In this document: positions 17,485 through 25,385 of the stretch, in pieces
How the letters are laid out: every line of letters begins with the position of its first letter
Numbering within the stretch: the first letter of the stretch is position 1
From: Flavobacteriales bacterium
Lineage (GTDB): Bacteria > Bacteroidota > Bacteroidia > Flavobacteriales_E > Vicingaceae
Assembly (NCBI GenBank): GCA_026196775.1
Contig: JAPHUD010000024.1
Coordinates: forward strand, 1 to 40,336
Direction of reading: 5' to 3'
Length of the DNA stretch: 40,336 bases
Program-made: the position numbers and the translations under genes
The notes under the pieces: model-generated
Databases searched by the model: none
Told to the model about the DNA's origin: nothing
What the model saw: the letters and a program-made list of their open reading frames with translations, nothing else

Positions 17485-18128
17485 AGTTGAGCAATTTTAA
17501 AATTAACACTTAGGGTAAATAACAAATGACCTTCCAACGAAAACCCACTATGACCTTCTTTTGCTATATGAATTTCTTTCAAACCATTGTGTTCGTGCAC
17601 TTCTGCATGAACATCGCTTCCTAAATGCATCATATACTGACTTGACAATGATATATCAACTATTTCGGAAAGGTTAATATGCGTACCCAAACCAACTTGT
17701 GTTGCCGAACTCAATCTAGAAACTGTTTGCGGTGGATTTGAAGTATAAATATTATAAGTAGTTCTTACTTTGGTATAATCAAAACAATGTCCTGCTAACA
17801 CATAAGGAACCAACTTTGCTTTGGTTTTAAACGGATAAATCATTACCGACCAGCCAATGTGATAATCGTTACGAGTAGCCAATCCATCAATATCTTCATT
17901 AATAAAATCAGCAAACCATTCCGTATTTATTCTATTACTAACTCGTATTCTAAACTGACCTCCAAATCCAACGCCTAAATTTTCAGTTGCTCCAAAAGTG
18001 CTAAAGGTATTTCTTACTCCTAAAGAAAATGTTCCTGATTCTTTTTTATCACCTGAAGGACGTATATCTTCTTGTGCATAAAAAGTTATTGGAAATAATA
18101 AGGCTATAAATAAAATGAATTTGTTCAT
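17478..18128 (-). CDS. Outer-membrane beta-barrel protein
   Basis: A 216-residue protein starting MNKFILFIALLFPITFYAQ, a good signal peptide. A TTG three codons upstream (18137) is less likely, because it falls inside the -7 box at 18135-18142. The mature protein has Gly/aromatic-rich strands (FSLGVRNTFSTFG, LGVGFGGQFRI, WSVMIYPFKTKAKLVPYVLAG, QVGLGTHINLS, GHLLFTLSVNFKI) consistent with a small barrel. A His-rich loop (DVHAEVHEHNGLKEIHIAKEGH, with five His) near the C terminus is notable and could bind metal, which is speculation. It is first in the run 18128 to 15487. Confidence 0.65.
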   Translation of the reverse strand: MNKFILFIALLFPITFYAQEDIRPSGDKKESGTFSLGVRNTFSTFGATENLGVGFGGQFRIRVSNRINTEWFADFINEDIDGLATRNDYHIGWSVMIYPFKTKAKLVPYVLAGHCFDYTKVRTTYNIYTSNPPQTVSRLSSATQVGLGTHINLSEIVDISLSSQYMMHLGSDVHAEVHEHNGLKEIHIAKEGHSGFSLEGHLLFTLSVNFKIAQLW

Positions 18129-18134
18129 ACGTTT

Positions 18135-18142
18135 CAAAAATA
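18135..18142 (-). promoter_or_regulatory. TAnnTTTG -7 box for the outer-membrane barrel operon
   Basis: The complement of 18135-18142 is TATTTTTG. It lies 6 bp upstream of the ATG at 18128, implying an almost leaderless transcript, and it argues for the ATG over the upstream TTG. Confidence 0.35.
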
Positions 18143-18212
18143 ATATAAATAACGTTTATATTACTAAAAGATTATCTTGAAAATTATTTTTGGCTCTAAT
18201 GTACAAATAAAC

Positions 18213-18220
18213 TATTTTTG
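18213..18220 (+). promoter_or_regulatory. TAnnTTTG -7 box before the glycine-rich T9SS protein
   Basis: TATTTTTG matches the -7 consensus 28 bp before the ATG at 18249. A second copy of the same string followed by GGC lies at 18185-18192, so two start points or a duplicated promoter are possible. Confidence 0.4.
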
Positions 18221-18248
18221 GCGAATAATCATTTAAACTTATAGAAAT

Positions 18249-19829
18249 ATGAAAAAATCTTTACTAAAAATTATTTTAGGTGTGTTCACCTTAACATTTG
18301 GACTTAATGCTAGTGCACAATGTCCAACAATCACATGCCCTTCAGATACAACAATTAATAATGATCAGGGGGATTGTGGTGCTATTTTTAACTATACATC
18401 TCCAACTGGAATTGACTTATGTGCTAATGGTTCTCAAACATTTAGCTACACAGGTGCTGTTCAAACTTTCACAGTTCCCGCAGGAGTAACCTCTATTTCA
18501 ATTCAAGCTTATGGTGCTCAAGGAGGAGATAATGGAACATGGCTTGGTGGACAAGGAGGATATGCGGCAGGAGATTTAGCTGTAACACCTGGTCAGGTCT
18601 TAAACATATATGTTGGAAGCAAAGGATCTAATGGAACTGGAAGTTCGGCAAATTGTGGATCACAAGGAGGGTTTAATGGTGGCGGAAACACAGGAGCTAC
18701 ATGTTGTAGTAACGCTGGTGGCGGTGCCGGAGCTGGTGGTGGCGCCTCTGATGTTAGACTAGCTGGAAATACTTTGAATGATAGAGTTATTGTTGCTGCT
18801 GGAGGTGGTGGTGCCGGAGATAACGAAAATGGTGCTAACGGTGGTGGTTTAATAGGCGATGATGGTGGTACTTATAACGGAGTAACCTCAACAGGAGGTA
18901 CCCAAACAACAGGAGGTTTAGCTGGAGGAACTTTCTTCCCAAGCCACACATGCTCACCCGCAACAGATGGAAGTTTTGGAATTGGAGGAGATGGAGACGC
19001 TAACGATGGTGGCGGTGGCGGTGGCGGCTGGTACGGTGGTGGCGGTGGAGCCAACAACGCACATGGTGCCGGTGGATCTTCTTATATAGGAGGAGTAACT
19101 AATAGCACAACTACTTCAGGAGGTAGAACAGGAGATGGTGAAGTAATTATTAGTTATGCTGGAGCACCAGTAAGTACAAGCCAAACTACAGGCTTAGGAA
19201 CTGGTGTTAGCTACCCTATAGGTATCACAACTAATACTTTTGTAGCTACTAATAACTTTGGATCTGCTACATGTAGTTTTAATGTTACAGTTATAGATAT
19301 TGACTTTCCAACAATTACTTGCCCTAATGATACTACAATTTGCGACACAATAGCTACAACAATAAATGGAATCGCAGCGTCTTCAACTGACAATTGCTCT
19401 GGAGAAACCATTACTTATATTCTTTCTGGAGCAACAACAGGATCTGGATCTGGAGATGTAAGCGGAACTACATTTAATAATGGAGTAACCACAGTATTAT
19501 ATATGGCTACAGATTCCTCTGGAAATACTGATAGTTGCTTCTTTAATGTTGAAATATTAAACTGTGTAGGAATTAATGAGAACCAAGATTTACAAGGTAT
19601 TGACATTTTCCCAAATCCTGCAACAGATTTTGTTACTGTTCAGGTTAATGAAAACTATTCTTCACTTAATGTATCTTTAACTTCTATCGAAGGTAAAGTC
19701 GTTTTTCAACAAACAAATATGTCTGAAAAAACATTGAAAATTGACATCTCTAATTTTGACAATGGAGTTTACTTCTTAAAAGTAACTAATGGTACAAAAT
19801 CTAATGATTATAAAATAATAAAAAATTAA
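18249..19829 (+). CDS. T9SS type A protein with HYR domains and an inserted ALK/LTK-like glycine-rich domain
   Basis: A 526-residue secreted protein with signal peptide LLKIILGVFTLTFGLNASA. It begins like a HYR domain (CPTITCPSDTTINNDQGDCG, NYTSPTGIDLC). A glycine-rich domain interrupts it at about residues 72-305: FTVPAGVTSISIQAYGAQGG, APGQVLNIYVG-type strands, GGGGAGDN, GGGGGGGWYGGGGGANN and GGSSYIGG, ending GEVIISYAG. The second half of the HYR follows (QTTGLGTGVSYPIGITTNTFVATNNFGSATCSFNVTV). A further HYR lies at about 355-440, and a type A sorting domain closes the protein (IDIFPNPATDFVTV, then DISNFDNGVYFLKV, ending KIIKN). It is secreted through the T9SS and probably acts as an extracellular binding protein. 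The glycine-rich pattern recalls the polyglycine domain of ALK/LTK receptors; that link is by motif only. Confidence 0.85.
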   Translation: MKKSLLKIILGVFTLTFGLNASAQCPTITCPSDTTINNDQGDCGAIFNYTSPTGIDLCANGSQTFSYTGAVQTFTVPAGVTSISIQAYGAQGGDNGTWLGGQGGYAAGDLAVTPGQVLNIYVGSKGSNGTGSSANCGSQGGFNGGGNTGATCCSNAGGGAGAGGGASDVRLAGNTLNDRVIVAAGGGGAGDNENGANGGGLIGDDGGTYNGVTSTGGTQTTGGLAGGTFFPSHTCSPATDGSFGIGGDGDANDGGGGGGGWYGGGGGANNAHGAGGSSYIGGVTNSTTTSGGRTGDGEVIISYAGAPVSTSQTTGLGTGVSYPIGITTNTFVATNNFGSATCSFNVTVIDIDFPTITCPNDTTICDTIATTINGIAASSTDNCSGETITYILSGATTGSGSGDVSGTTFNNGVTTVLYMATDSSGNTDSCFFNVEILNCVGINENQDLQGIDIFPNPATDFVTVQVNENYSSLNVSLTSIEGKVVFQQTNMSEKTLKIDISNFDNGVYFLKVTNGTKSNDYKIIKN

Positions 19830-19841
19830 TCTATTATTTAT

Positions 19842-19888
19842 CCAAAAAAAAAGAGGCTATTTGATGAATAGCCTCTTTTTTTTTACCC
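19842..19888. terminator. Bidirectional terminator between convergent genes
   Basis: An 11-bp perfect stem, AAGAGGCTATT (19851-19861) with AATAGCCTCTT (19867-19877) and a 5-base loop, has an A-run before it and a T-run after it. It can therefore end both the plus-strand T9SS gene and the minus-strand radA gene. The T tract reaches the radA stop codon region. Confidence 0.88.
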
Positions 19889-21256
19889 AAACAATTTTGA
19901 GAAAATTGCTTCAATTTTATTAACGAAAACTATTTCTATTTTGTGCTGACTAATATCCAAACCTTTTTGATTGTATTTGGAAATAAAAATCTTTTCAAAC
20001 CCTAGTTTTTCAGCTTCTGTAATGCGTTGCTCCACCCTACTTATTGGTCTTATTTCTCCCGACAAACCCACCTCAGCAGCAAAGCAATATAATGATGGTA
20101 TAGAAATGTTTTCTCCTGAGGAAAGTACTGCACTTACCACCGCCAAATCTACTGCCGGATCGTCTATTTTTAATCCTCCAGCAACATTAATAAATACATC
20201 TTTTGCTCCTAATTTAAATCCGCAACGTTTTTCCAATACTGCCAACAACATGTTTAATCGCTTGGTATCAAAACCTGTTGACGAACGTTGTGGTGTACCA
20301 TAAGCAGCAGAGCTTACTAATGCCTGAATTTCTACTAACAAAGGCCTGTTTCCTTCCATTGTTGCAGCAACAGCCGCTCCACTAAAATTTTCATCGCTAT
20401 TGCTTAATAGTATTTCTGAGGGGTTATCAACCTCTCTTAATCCTGCTCCGTGCATTTCATAAATCCCTAACTCATTAGTAGAACCAAATCTATTTTTTAC
20501 AGAACGTAACAGCCTGTAAATATGATTTCTATCTCCTTCAAATTGCAACACAACATCTACCATGTGTTCCAAAATTTTTGGACCAGCGATAGTTCCATCT
20601 TTAGTGATATGTCCTACCAAAAAAACAGGTGTGTTAGATTCTTTTGCATAACGCATTAGCTCAGCAGTACATTCTCTCACTTGAGAAATACTTCCCGGAG
20701 ATGAATCAATAGTAGCAGTATGCAATGTTTGAATAGAATCTATCACCAAAACATTTGGCTGTATCTCATTAATATGGTGAAAAATGTTTTGAGTAGATGT
20801 TTCAGTTAACACATAACAATCAGGATTTTTATTTCCTATTCTGTCGGCTCGCATTTTAAGTTGTTGACCACTTTCTTCTCCAGAAACATATAGAATTTTC
20901 TGTCCTTTTAATCTCAAAGACATTTGCAACATAAGTGTTGACTTACCAATACCCGGATCACCTCCAAAAAGAATTAGAGAACCTGGCACCAAACCTCCTC
21001 CAAGCACACGATTAAGTTCTGTTCCTGGAAGTTTAATTCTTGGAATTTCTGCTAATTCAATAGTATCTACAGGAAGTGGTTTATTATTTTTTTTAATGTT
21101 AAAGGAACCTTTCACCTCATTTGGATGAGGTTTACTAATAACTTCTTCAACTATGGTATTCCATTCGTTACAAGAAGAACATTTACCAACCCATTTAGGA
21201 TATTGAGCTCCACAACTTTGGCAGAAAAAGGCTGTTTTTACTTTTATTTTTGCCAT
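19883..21256 (-). CDS. radA: DNA repair protein RadA
   Basis: A 457-residue RecA-like ATPase that promotes branch migration of recombination intermediates. A four-Cys zinc finger (Cys12, Cys15, Cys26, Cys29 in FFCQSCGAQYPKWVGKCSSC) opens the protein. Walker A is GGDPGIGKST (98-107), Walker B VLVIDSIQT, and the RadA-specific KNRFG motif is in SVKNRFGSTNELG. The C-terminal third is the Lon-protease-like domain (VEIQALVSSA, FINVAGGLKIDDPAVDLAV, GEIRPISRVEQRITEA). The length is typical. The gene starts 15 bp behind the ABC ATPase gene on the same strand, so the two may be cotranscribed. Confidence 0.95.
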   Translation of the reverse strand: MAKIKVKTAFFCQSCGAQYPKWVGKCSSCNEWNTIVEEVISKPHPNEVKGSFNIKKNNKPLPVDTIELAEIPRIKLPGTELNRVLGGGLVPGSLILFGGDPGIGKSTLMLQMSLRLKGQKILYVSGEESGQQLKMRADRIGNKNPDCYVLTETSTQNIFHHINEIQPNVLVIDSIQTLHTATIDSSPGSISQVRECTAELMRYAKESNTPVFLVGHITKDGTIAGPKILEHMVDVVLQFEGDRNHIYRLLRSVKNRFGSTNELGIYEMHGAGLREVDNPSEILLSNSDENFSGAAVAATMEGNRPLLVEIQALVSSAAYGTPQRSSTGFDTKRLNMLLAVLEKRCGFKLGAKDVFINVAGGLKIDDPAVDLAVVSAVLSSGENISIPSLYCFAAEVGLSGEIRPISRVEQRITEAEKLGFEKIFISKYNQKGLDISQHKIEIVFVNKIEAIFSKLFG

Positions 21257-21271
21257 AAATTGTTGTTTGCT

Positions 21272-23080
21272 TTAAGCTGTAGTTGAGCGTCTTGCTACTT
21301 TTTTATCTAAAGATTTTTTAATGTCATCTATTTCTCCTTTAGGAATAGCATTAATCAAGGATTTAGTATAGTCAGTTTTTGGATTATTATAAATCTCATC
21401 TGCATAACCCATTTCTTTAATAACCCCTTCTTGCATCACTATCATTTTGTCACTCATAAACTTAACAACAGACAAATCATGCGAAATAAAAATATAGGTA
21501 AATTTAAATTCTTCTTTCAATTCATTTAACAAGTTTAACACTTGTGCTTGAACAGAAACATCCAAAGCCGATACAGACTCATCACAAATAATAAACTTAG
21601 GGTTTAATGCTAATGAACGAGCAATACAAATACGTTGTCTTTGTCCGCCAGAAAACTCATGTGGATATCTATAAAAATGTTGTTCAGGTAAGTCAACACG
21701 TTTTAATAATTCCATTACTCTTTCTTTTCTTTCTGCATCGCCACTAAACACATTATGTACACGCATTGGTTCCATAATGGCTTCTCCAATAGTAATTCTA
21801 GGATTTAAAGATGAATATGGATCTTGGAAAATAATTTGCATTTCTTTTCTGTACTCACGCATTTCTTTCACACTAAGATGAGTGATGTCTTTACCTTCAA
21901 AAATAATCTTTCCTTCAGTTGGCTCCACTAATTTTAAAATAGTTCTACCTAAAGTTGTTTTTCCACAACCCGACTCTCCAACCAATCCTAAAGTTTCTCC
22001 TGGATAAACCTTAAAAGAAACATCATTAACTGCTTTTACATATTCTTTTGCTCTGCCAAAAACTCCTTTGCTTATCGGAAAATAAGTTTTCAGATTTTTA
22101 ATCTCTAAAATGGGTTCTTGAGCATATATTTTCTCGTGCTTTTTAGCTGTCTCTTCCGGACTAATCACCAAATTTTCTGTAACTTCTTCTACCGATTTAT
22201 TTTTTTCTTTCATCTCACCGTTTTCATCTACACTCATAAAATCTGCAACGGTAGGTAACCAGTGTAACCTTCTATTTAATGGCGGACGACAAGCCAGCAA
22301 ACCTTTAGTATAAGGATGTTGTGGATTTGTAAAAATATCCATTACTGTTCCTTGCTCCACAATTTTACCTTTGTACATTACCACTACTTTATCAGCTAAT
22401 TCAGCAATAACTCCTAAATCATGGGTAATAAACATAATCCCCATATCTTGCTCTTGCTGCAACTGCATCATCAATTCCAAAATGGTTTTCTGTACGGTAA
22501 CATCTAATGCTGTTGTAGGCTCATCGGCAATTAATATTGAAGGATTGCATGACATTGCCATGGCTATCATTACCCTTTGCTTCTGACCACCTGAAATTTG
22601 GTGTGGGTAAGTATCAAACATCACATCAGGACGAGGTAATTCTACTTTTTTAAACAGTTCTATGGTTATCTTTTTCGCTTCTTTTTTACTTACTTTTTGA
22701 TGTAGCATAATGGCTTCAGCCACTTGATCACCACAAGTATAAACAGGATTTAAAGAAGTCATCGGCTCTTGGAAAATCATAGCAATTTCATTTCCTCTTA
22801 AGCTTCGCATTTGTTTTTCTGTAGCTTTTACCAAATCAATTACGCCATCTTTACCATGAAATAAAATTTCTCCACCAGTAATTTCTCCCGGAGGATTAGG
22901 AATTAAACGCATTGCTGATAGTGATGTAACCGATTTTCCTGAACCTGACTCACCAACTATTCCTATGGTTTCTCCTTTGTTTAACGTAAATGAAACGTTA
23001 TTAACTGCTTTGGTAACTTCTCCGTCCGAACGAAATTCTGTAACTAAGTTTTTGATTTCTAAAAGCGTTCTATTTTCCAT
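21272..23080 (-). CDS. Fused DppD-DppF-type ABC transporter ATPase
   Basis: A 602-residue protein with two full ABC ATPase domains of the dipeptide/oligopeptide/glutathione importer type (like GsiA or YejF). Domain 1 has Walker A GESGSGKS, signature [13 protein letters not shown] and Walker [13 protein letters not shown]. Domain 2 has Walker A GESGCGKT, signature [13 protein letters not shown] and Walker [13 protein letters not shown]. An oligopeptide-transporter C-terminal extension ([17 protein letters not shown]) sits between the domains. It would power import of peptides, with permeases and binding protein encoded elsewhere, since none are in this window. A good Bacteroidota promoter lies upstream (23130-23160). 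Confidence 0.9.
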   Translation of the reverse strand: MENRTLLEIKNLVTEFRSDGEVTKAVNNVSFTLNKGETIGIVGESGSGKSVTSLSAMRLIPNPPGEITGGEILFHGKDGVIDLVKATEKQMRSLRGNEIAMIFQEPMTSLNPVYTCGDQVAEAIMLHQKVSKKEAKKITIELFKKVELPRPDVMFDTYPHQISGGQKQRVMIAMAMSCNPSILIADEPTTALDVTVQKTILELMMQLQQEQDMGIMFITHDLGVIAELADKVVVMYKGKIVEQGTVMDIFTNPQHPYTKGLLACRPPLNRRLHWLPTVADFMSVDENGEMKEKNKSVEEVTENLVISPEETAKKHEKIYAQEPILEIKNLKTYFPISKGVFGRAKEYVKAVNDVSFKVYPGETLGLVGESGCGKTTLGRTILKLVEPTEGKIIFEGKDITHLSVKEMREYRKEMQIIFQDPYSSLNPRITIGEAIMEPMRVHNVFSGDAERKERVMELLKRVDLPEQHFYRYPHEFSGGQRQRICIARSLALNPKFIICDESVSALDVSVQAQVLNLLNELKEEFKFTYIFISHDLSVVKFMSDKMIVMQEGVIKEMGYADEIYNNPKTDYTKSLINAIPKGEIDDIKKSLDKKVARRSTTA

Positions 23081-23129
23081 ATTCCGTTTAAGTCTTATTG
23101 TAGAATAATATTCATTTTATTAAAGGCAA

Positions 23130-23160
23130 TAAAAATACATTTTTAATGCAAGTTGCACAA
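23130..23160 (-). promoter_or_regulatory. Promoter of the peptide ABC ATPase and radA
   Basis: On the minus strand, TTG (complement of 23158-23160) is followed after 20 bp by TATTTTTA (complement of 23130-23137), one base off TAnnTTTG. It lies about 50 bp upstream of the ABC ATPase start. Confidence 0.5.
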
Positions 23161-23305
23161 GATTTATAAAAAATATACACTTATTTTTAGACGACCTACT
23201 GATTTTAAACGACAAAAATTAGGATAACACTATCTGTAACAGTTTGTTGTTAATTATTCCCAATGGACAACCTTAAAACTTTTCCATATTACTCCATCCA
23301 AAAAC

Positions 23306-23809
23306 TCACTCACTTAAATCATAAATCTTAATAACAAAAAAACCATAACCGTTCCTTTCGCTATCTTCTTTAAGTGCTATTTCAACAGGTTTTTTGGTGA
23401 TAGATGATGTTGTTTTCCAAGTGGTAAATCCATCTTGTTCTAACTTATTTTTACCGTAATTATCGTTGTAATATTCCGTAAATTCCTGAGCTACTTTTTT
23501 GGCATCATCAACTAAATCAAAATAAGCTGCAATTTCAATTTCATAAAGTTCTTTTTCATAAAAATCATAAGTAACTGTAAAGCTATTTCCCATGCTAACA
23601 TCATAGTCGTAATGTAAATATTGCGGCTGATCGTCTATCAAAAAAGTATTATCTTCAACAGCTTTTACTGTTTTTAAATCAGCTCCGATTTCAACACCTC
23701 TAATGTGTTCTTTTTCAGTTTTATTTATGGCTTTAAAGAAATCGCTACGCTTAGAAGTACAGGCAGAAATAACCGCCAAAACCATAATAATTATTGCTGT
23801 TTTTTTCAT
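23306..23809 (-). CDS. Lipoprotein of unknown function
   Basis: The preferred start is the ATG at 23807-23809, giving MKKTAIIIMVLAVISAC, a clean lipoprotein signal with Cys at residue 17. An ATG six codons upstream (23827) is also in frame but would put Asp and Asn residues before the signal. The mature protein is about 150 residues, Glu/Lys/Asp-rich and mixed alpha/beta; no domain is recognised. It stands alone between the ABC ATPase promoter region and the exonuclease gene. Confidence 0.65.
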   Translation of the reverse strand: MKKTAIIIMVLAVISACTSKRSDFFKAINKTEKEHIRGVEIGADLKTVKAVEDNTFLIDDQPQYLHYDYDVSMGNSFTVTYDFYEKELYEIEIAAYFDLVDDAKKVAQEFTEYYNDNYGKNKLEQDGFTTWKTTSSITKKPVEIALKEDSERNGYGFFVIKIYDLSE

Positions 23810-23827
23810 ATTATTTAAGTTATCCAT

Positions 23828-23865
23828 TAATTTCTCGCAAAGACGCGAAGACGCAAAAAAGTTGT
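23828..23865. repeat. Short intergenic repeat fragment (CGCAAAGACGCGAAGACGC type)
   Basis: CGCAAAGACGCGAAGACGC within 23834-23856 consists of three near-identical units of CGCRAAGA in an AT-rich intergenic region, with base use unlike its surroundings. Closely similar strings are widespread as intergenic repeats in Bacteroidota genomes and produce spurious SRKDAKAQR-like peptides; that statement is from memory. It abuts the 5' end of the lipoprotein gene. Confidence 0.45.
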
Positions 23866-23901
23866 TTCTTAATCATTATTGGTAATTCTTCCGGCTTTTT
23901 A

Positions 23902-24615
23902 TTAGTTAAAAACAATATTCTCTTCTTTTACTAAAGCTTCATTTCTGTAACGCAAAAACAATTGCGTAAGTGCTACCACATCTTTTTCGCAATAAATTTT
24001 TATGCGTTCTACATCTTTTTCTTCCCAATACACTTGATTTACCATACTTCCATCAATATCATCCTTTGGTGTGGGAATATTAAATATTGCTGTTAGTAAG
24101 CCGAGCGAAGTATAATTTTTGTAATCGCCAAACTTCCATAATTGCAAGGTATCTAAATGAGCCACTTCCCAAGGTTTCTTGCCTGCCAAATCTAAAACAG
24201 AAGGAATATTTAATCCATTTACCAAAGCCCTTCGGGCAATGTATGGAAAATCGAACTCTTTACCATTATGGGCACATAACAAATGATTAGGGCTGTTAAA
24301 ATAATTGCGGAGCAGCTCAAAAAATTCTTCTAACAACAGTTTTTCATCATCGCCATAAAAAGATTTTAATCGAAGTGTTTTTCTGTTACCTTCATAAGAG
24401 ATAAACCCTACAGAGATACAAACAATTTTTCCAAACTCGGCATAAATTCCGGCTCTGGAATAAGCGTCTTCAGGTGTTTCTTCGGGAGCAATGTATTTGC
24501 TTTTTTGTTCCCAAAATTTTTGTAATCGCTCATCTACTTTATTAAAATCGGGTTGTTGAGCTACCGTTTCTATGTCTAAAAAAAGTATTTTGTCAAGTGG
24601 AATATTTTCTAACAT
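23902..24615 (-). CDS. DEDDy 3'-5' exonuclease (PolB-exonuclease-like, RNase H fold)
   Basis: A 237-residue stand-alone 3'-5' exonuclease. Exo I is FLDIETVAQ (the Asp-x-Glu pair near residue 14), Exo II is LCAHNGKEFDFPYIARR (Asp), and Exo III is IKIYCEKDVVALTQLFLRY, with Tyr and Asp in the Y-x3-D arrangement of the DEDDy class. It matches the small predicted polymerase-B-exonuclease-like proteins common in Bacteroidota. It probably trims DNA ends in repair or replication. The start was set at the ATG at 24615; a TTG eight codons upstream (24639) also keeps the frame but is less likely. Confidence 0.82.
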   Translation of the reverse strand: MLENIPLDKILFLDIETVAQQPDFNKVDERLQKFWEQKSKYIAPEETPEDAYSRAGIYAEFGKIVCISVGFISYEGNRKTLRLKSFYGDDEKLLLEEFFELLRNYFNSPNHLLCAHNGKEFDFPYIARRALVNGLNIPSVLDLAGKKPWEVAHLDTLQLWKFGDYKNYTSLGLLTAIFNIPTPKDDIDGSMVNQVYWEEKDVERIKIYCEKDVVALTQLFLRYRNEALVKEENIVFN

Positions 24616-24712
24616 AACTTTCCATTTTAAAACTGACAATAAAAGTAAAGAAAAAATAGAATTATACTTCTCAAAACAAAGTGTTTCTTACTAATTAATA
24701 TAACACAAGGGG

Positions 24713-25288
24713 TTATTTATAGTATTTTTTGTATAAAAGATTAATTTTAAAACTATTTTCCATTTTTTCTGCTAAATCTTTTAAAGTTTCGACCTCTTTT
24801 ATAAACTCTTTATTGTCGAAGTCTTTTTTAAGGTTTTTAAGAGTTAAAGACTTCATGGGGTTATCATAACCAATGCTATAAAAATAAACATCTGAAGGAA
24901 TAGGAACGATTGCAGGGTCATAGCTTCTTTTATAATAGATAATTAAACCGTTAGTATCAGCAATTGAATAATAACCAAAGCTACTAAAAGCACCATCATA
25001 ATAATACCTGTATTTTTTCTCTCCATCGGAAAAACCATAGATTTTTCCCTCGTCATATTTCCTTTTTTCATTTTCTGAAATAATTACTATCGTGTTGCCC
25101 GGTCCTCGAAGTACAATTTTATTCTTTTCATTATCCAAACAAATACTATCTGTAAAAGTATTATTAGCAAAATCTTTAGCCGTTAAATATACGCCTCCTT
25201 GTTTGGAACATTTTGTTTCATCTTGGGATATACCAATAAGAGGTATTAGAAGTATTGAGAATAGAATTATTTTATACATAGTTTTCAT
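24713..25288 (-). CDS. Secreted protein of unknown function
   Basis: A 191-residue protein with a Sec signal peptide (MKTMYKIILFSILLIPLIGISQ). The mature part has two Cys (KCSKQGG and SICLDN) that could pair, a Tyr-rich beta stretch (KKYRYYYDGAFSSFGYYSIAD) and a Lys/Glu-rich helical C terminus (LKNLKKDFDNKEFIKEVETLKDL). No domain is recognised. It is a single gene downstream of the DUF5686 protein on the same strand, with 97 bp between them. Confidence 0.6.
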   Translation of the reverse strand: MKTMYKIILFSILLIPLIGISQDETKCSKQGGVYLTAKDFANNTFTDSICLDNEKNKIVLRGPGNTIVIISENEKRKYDEGKIYGFSDGEKKYRYYYDGAFSSFGYYSIADTNGLIIYYKRSYDPAIVPIPSDVYFYSIGYDNPMKSLTLKNLKKDFDNKEFIKEVETLKDLAEKMENSFKINLLYKKYYK

Positions 25289-25385
25289 ATATTACTCGAA
25301 TATCAATAATTACTTTTTTGAATTGGTATTAACCTGATAACAAATATACTAAACAATCATCTTTTAACCAATAAATATCCCCCCC

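Noticed and set aside
21272-23080. Antibiotic-resistance ABC-F protein because of two ATPase domains
   Set aside because: The signatures and the HPYTKGLL/oligopeptide extension are those of Dpp/Opp importers; no ABC-F linker motif is present.
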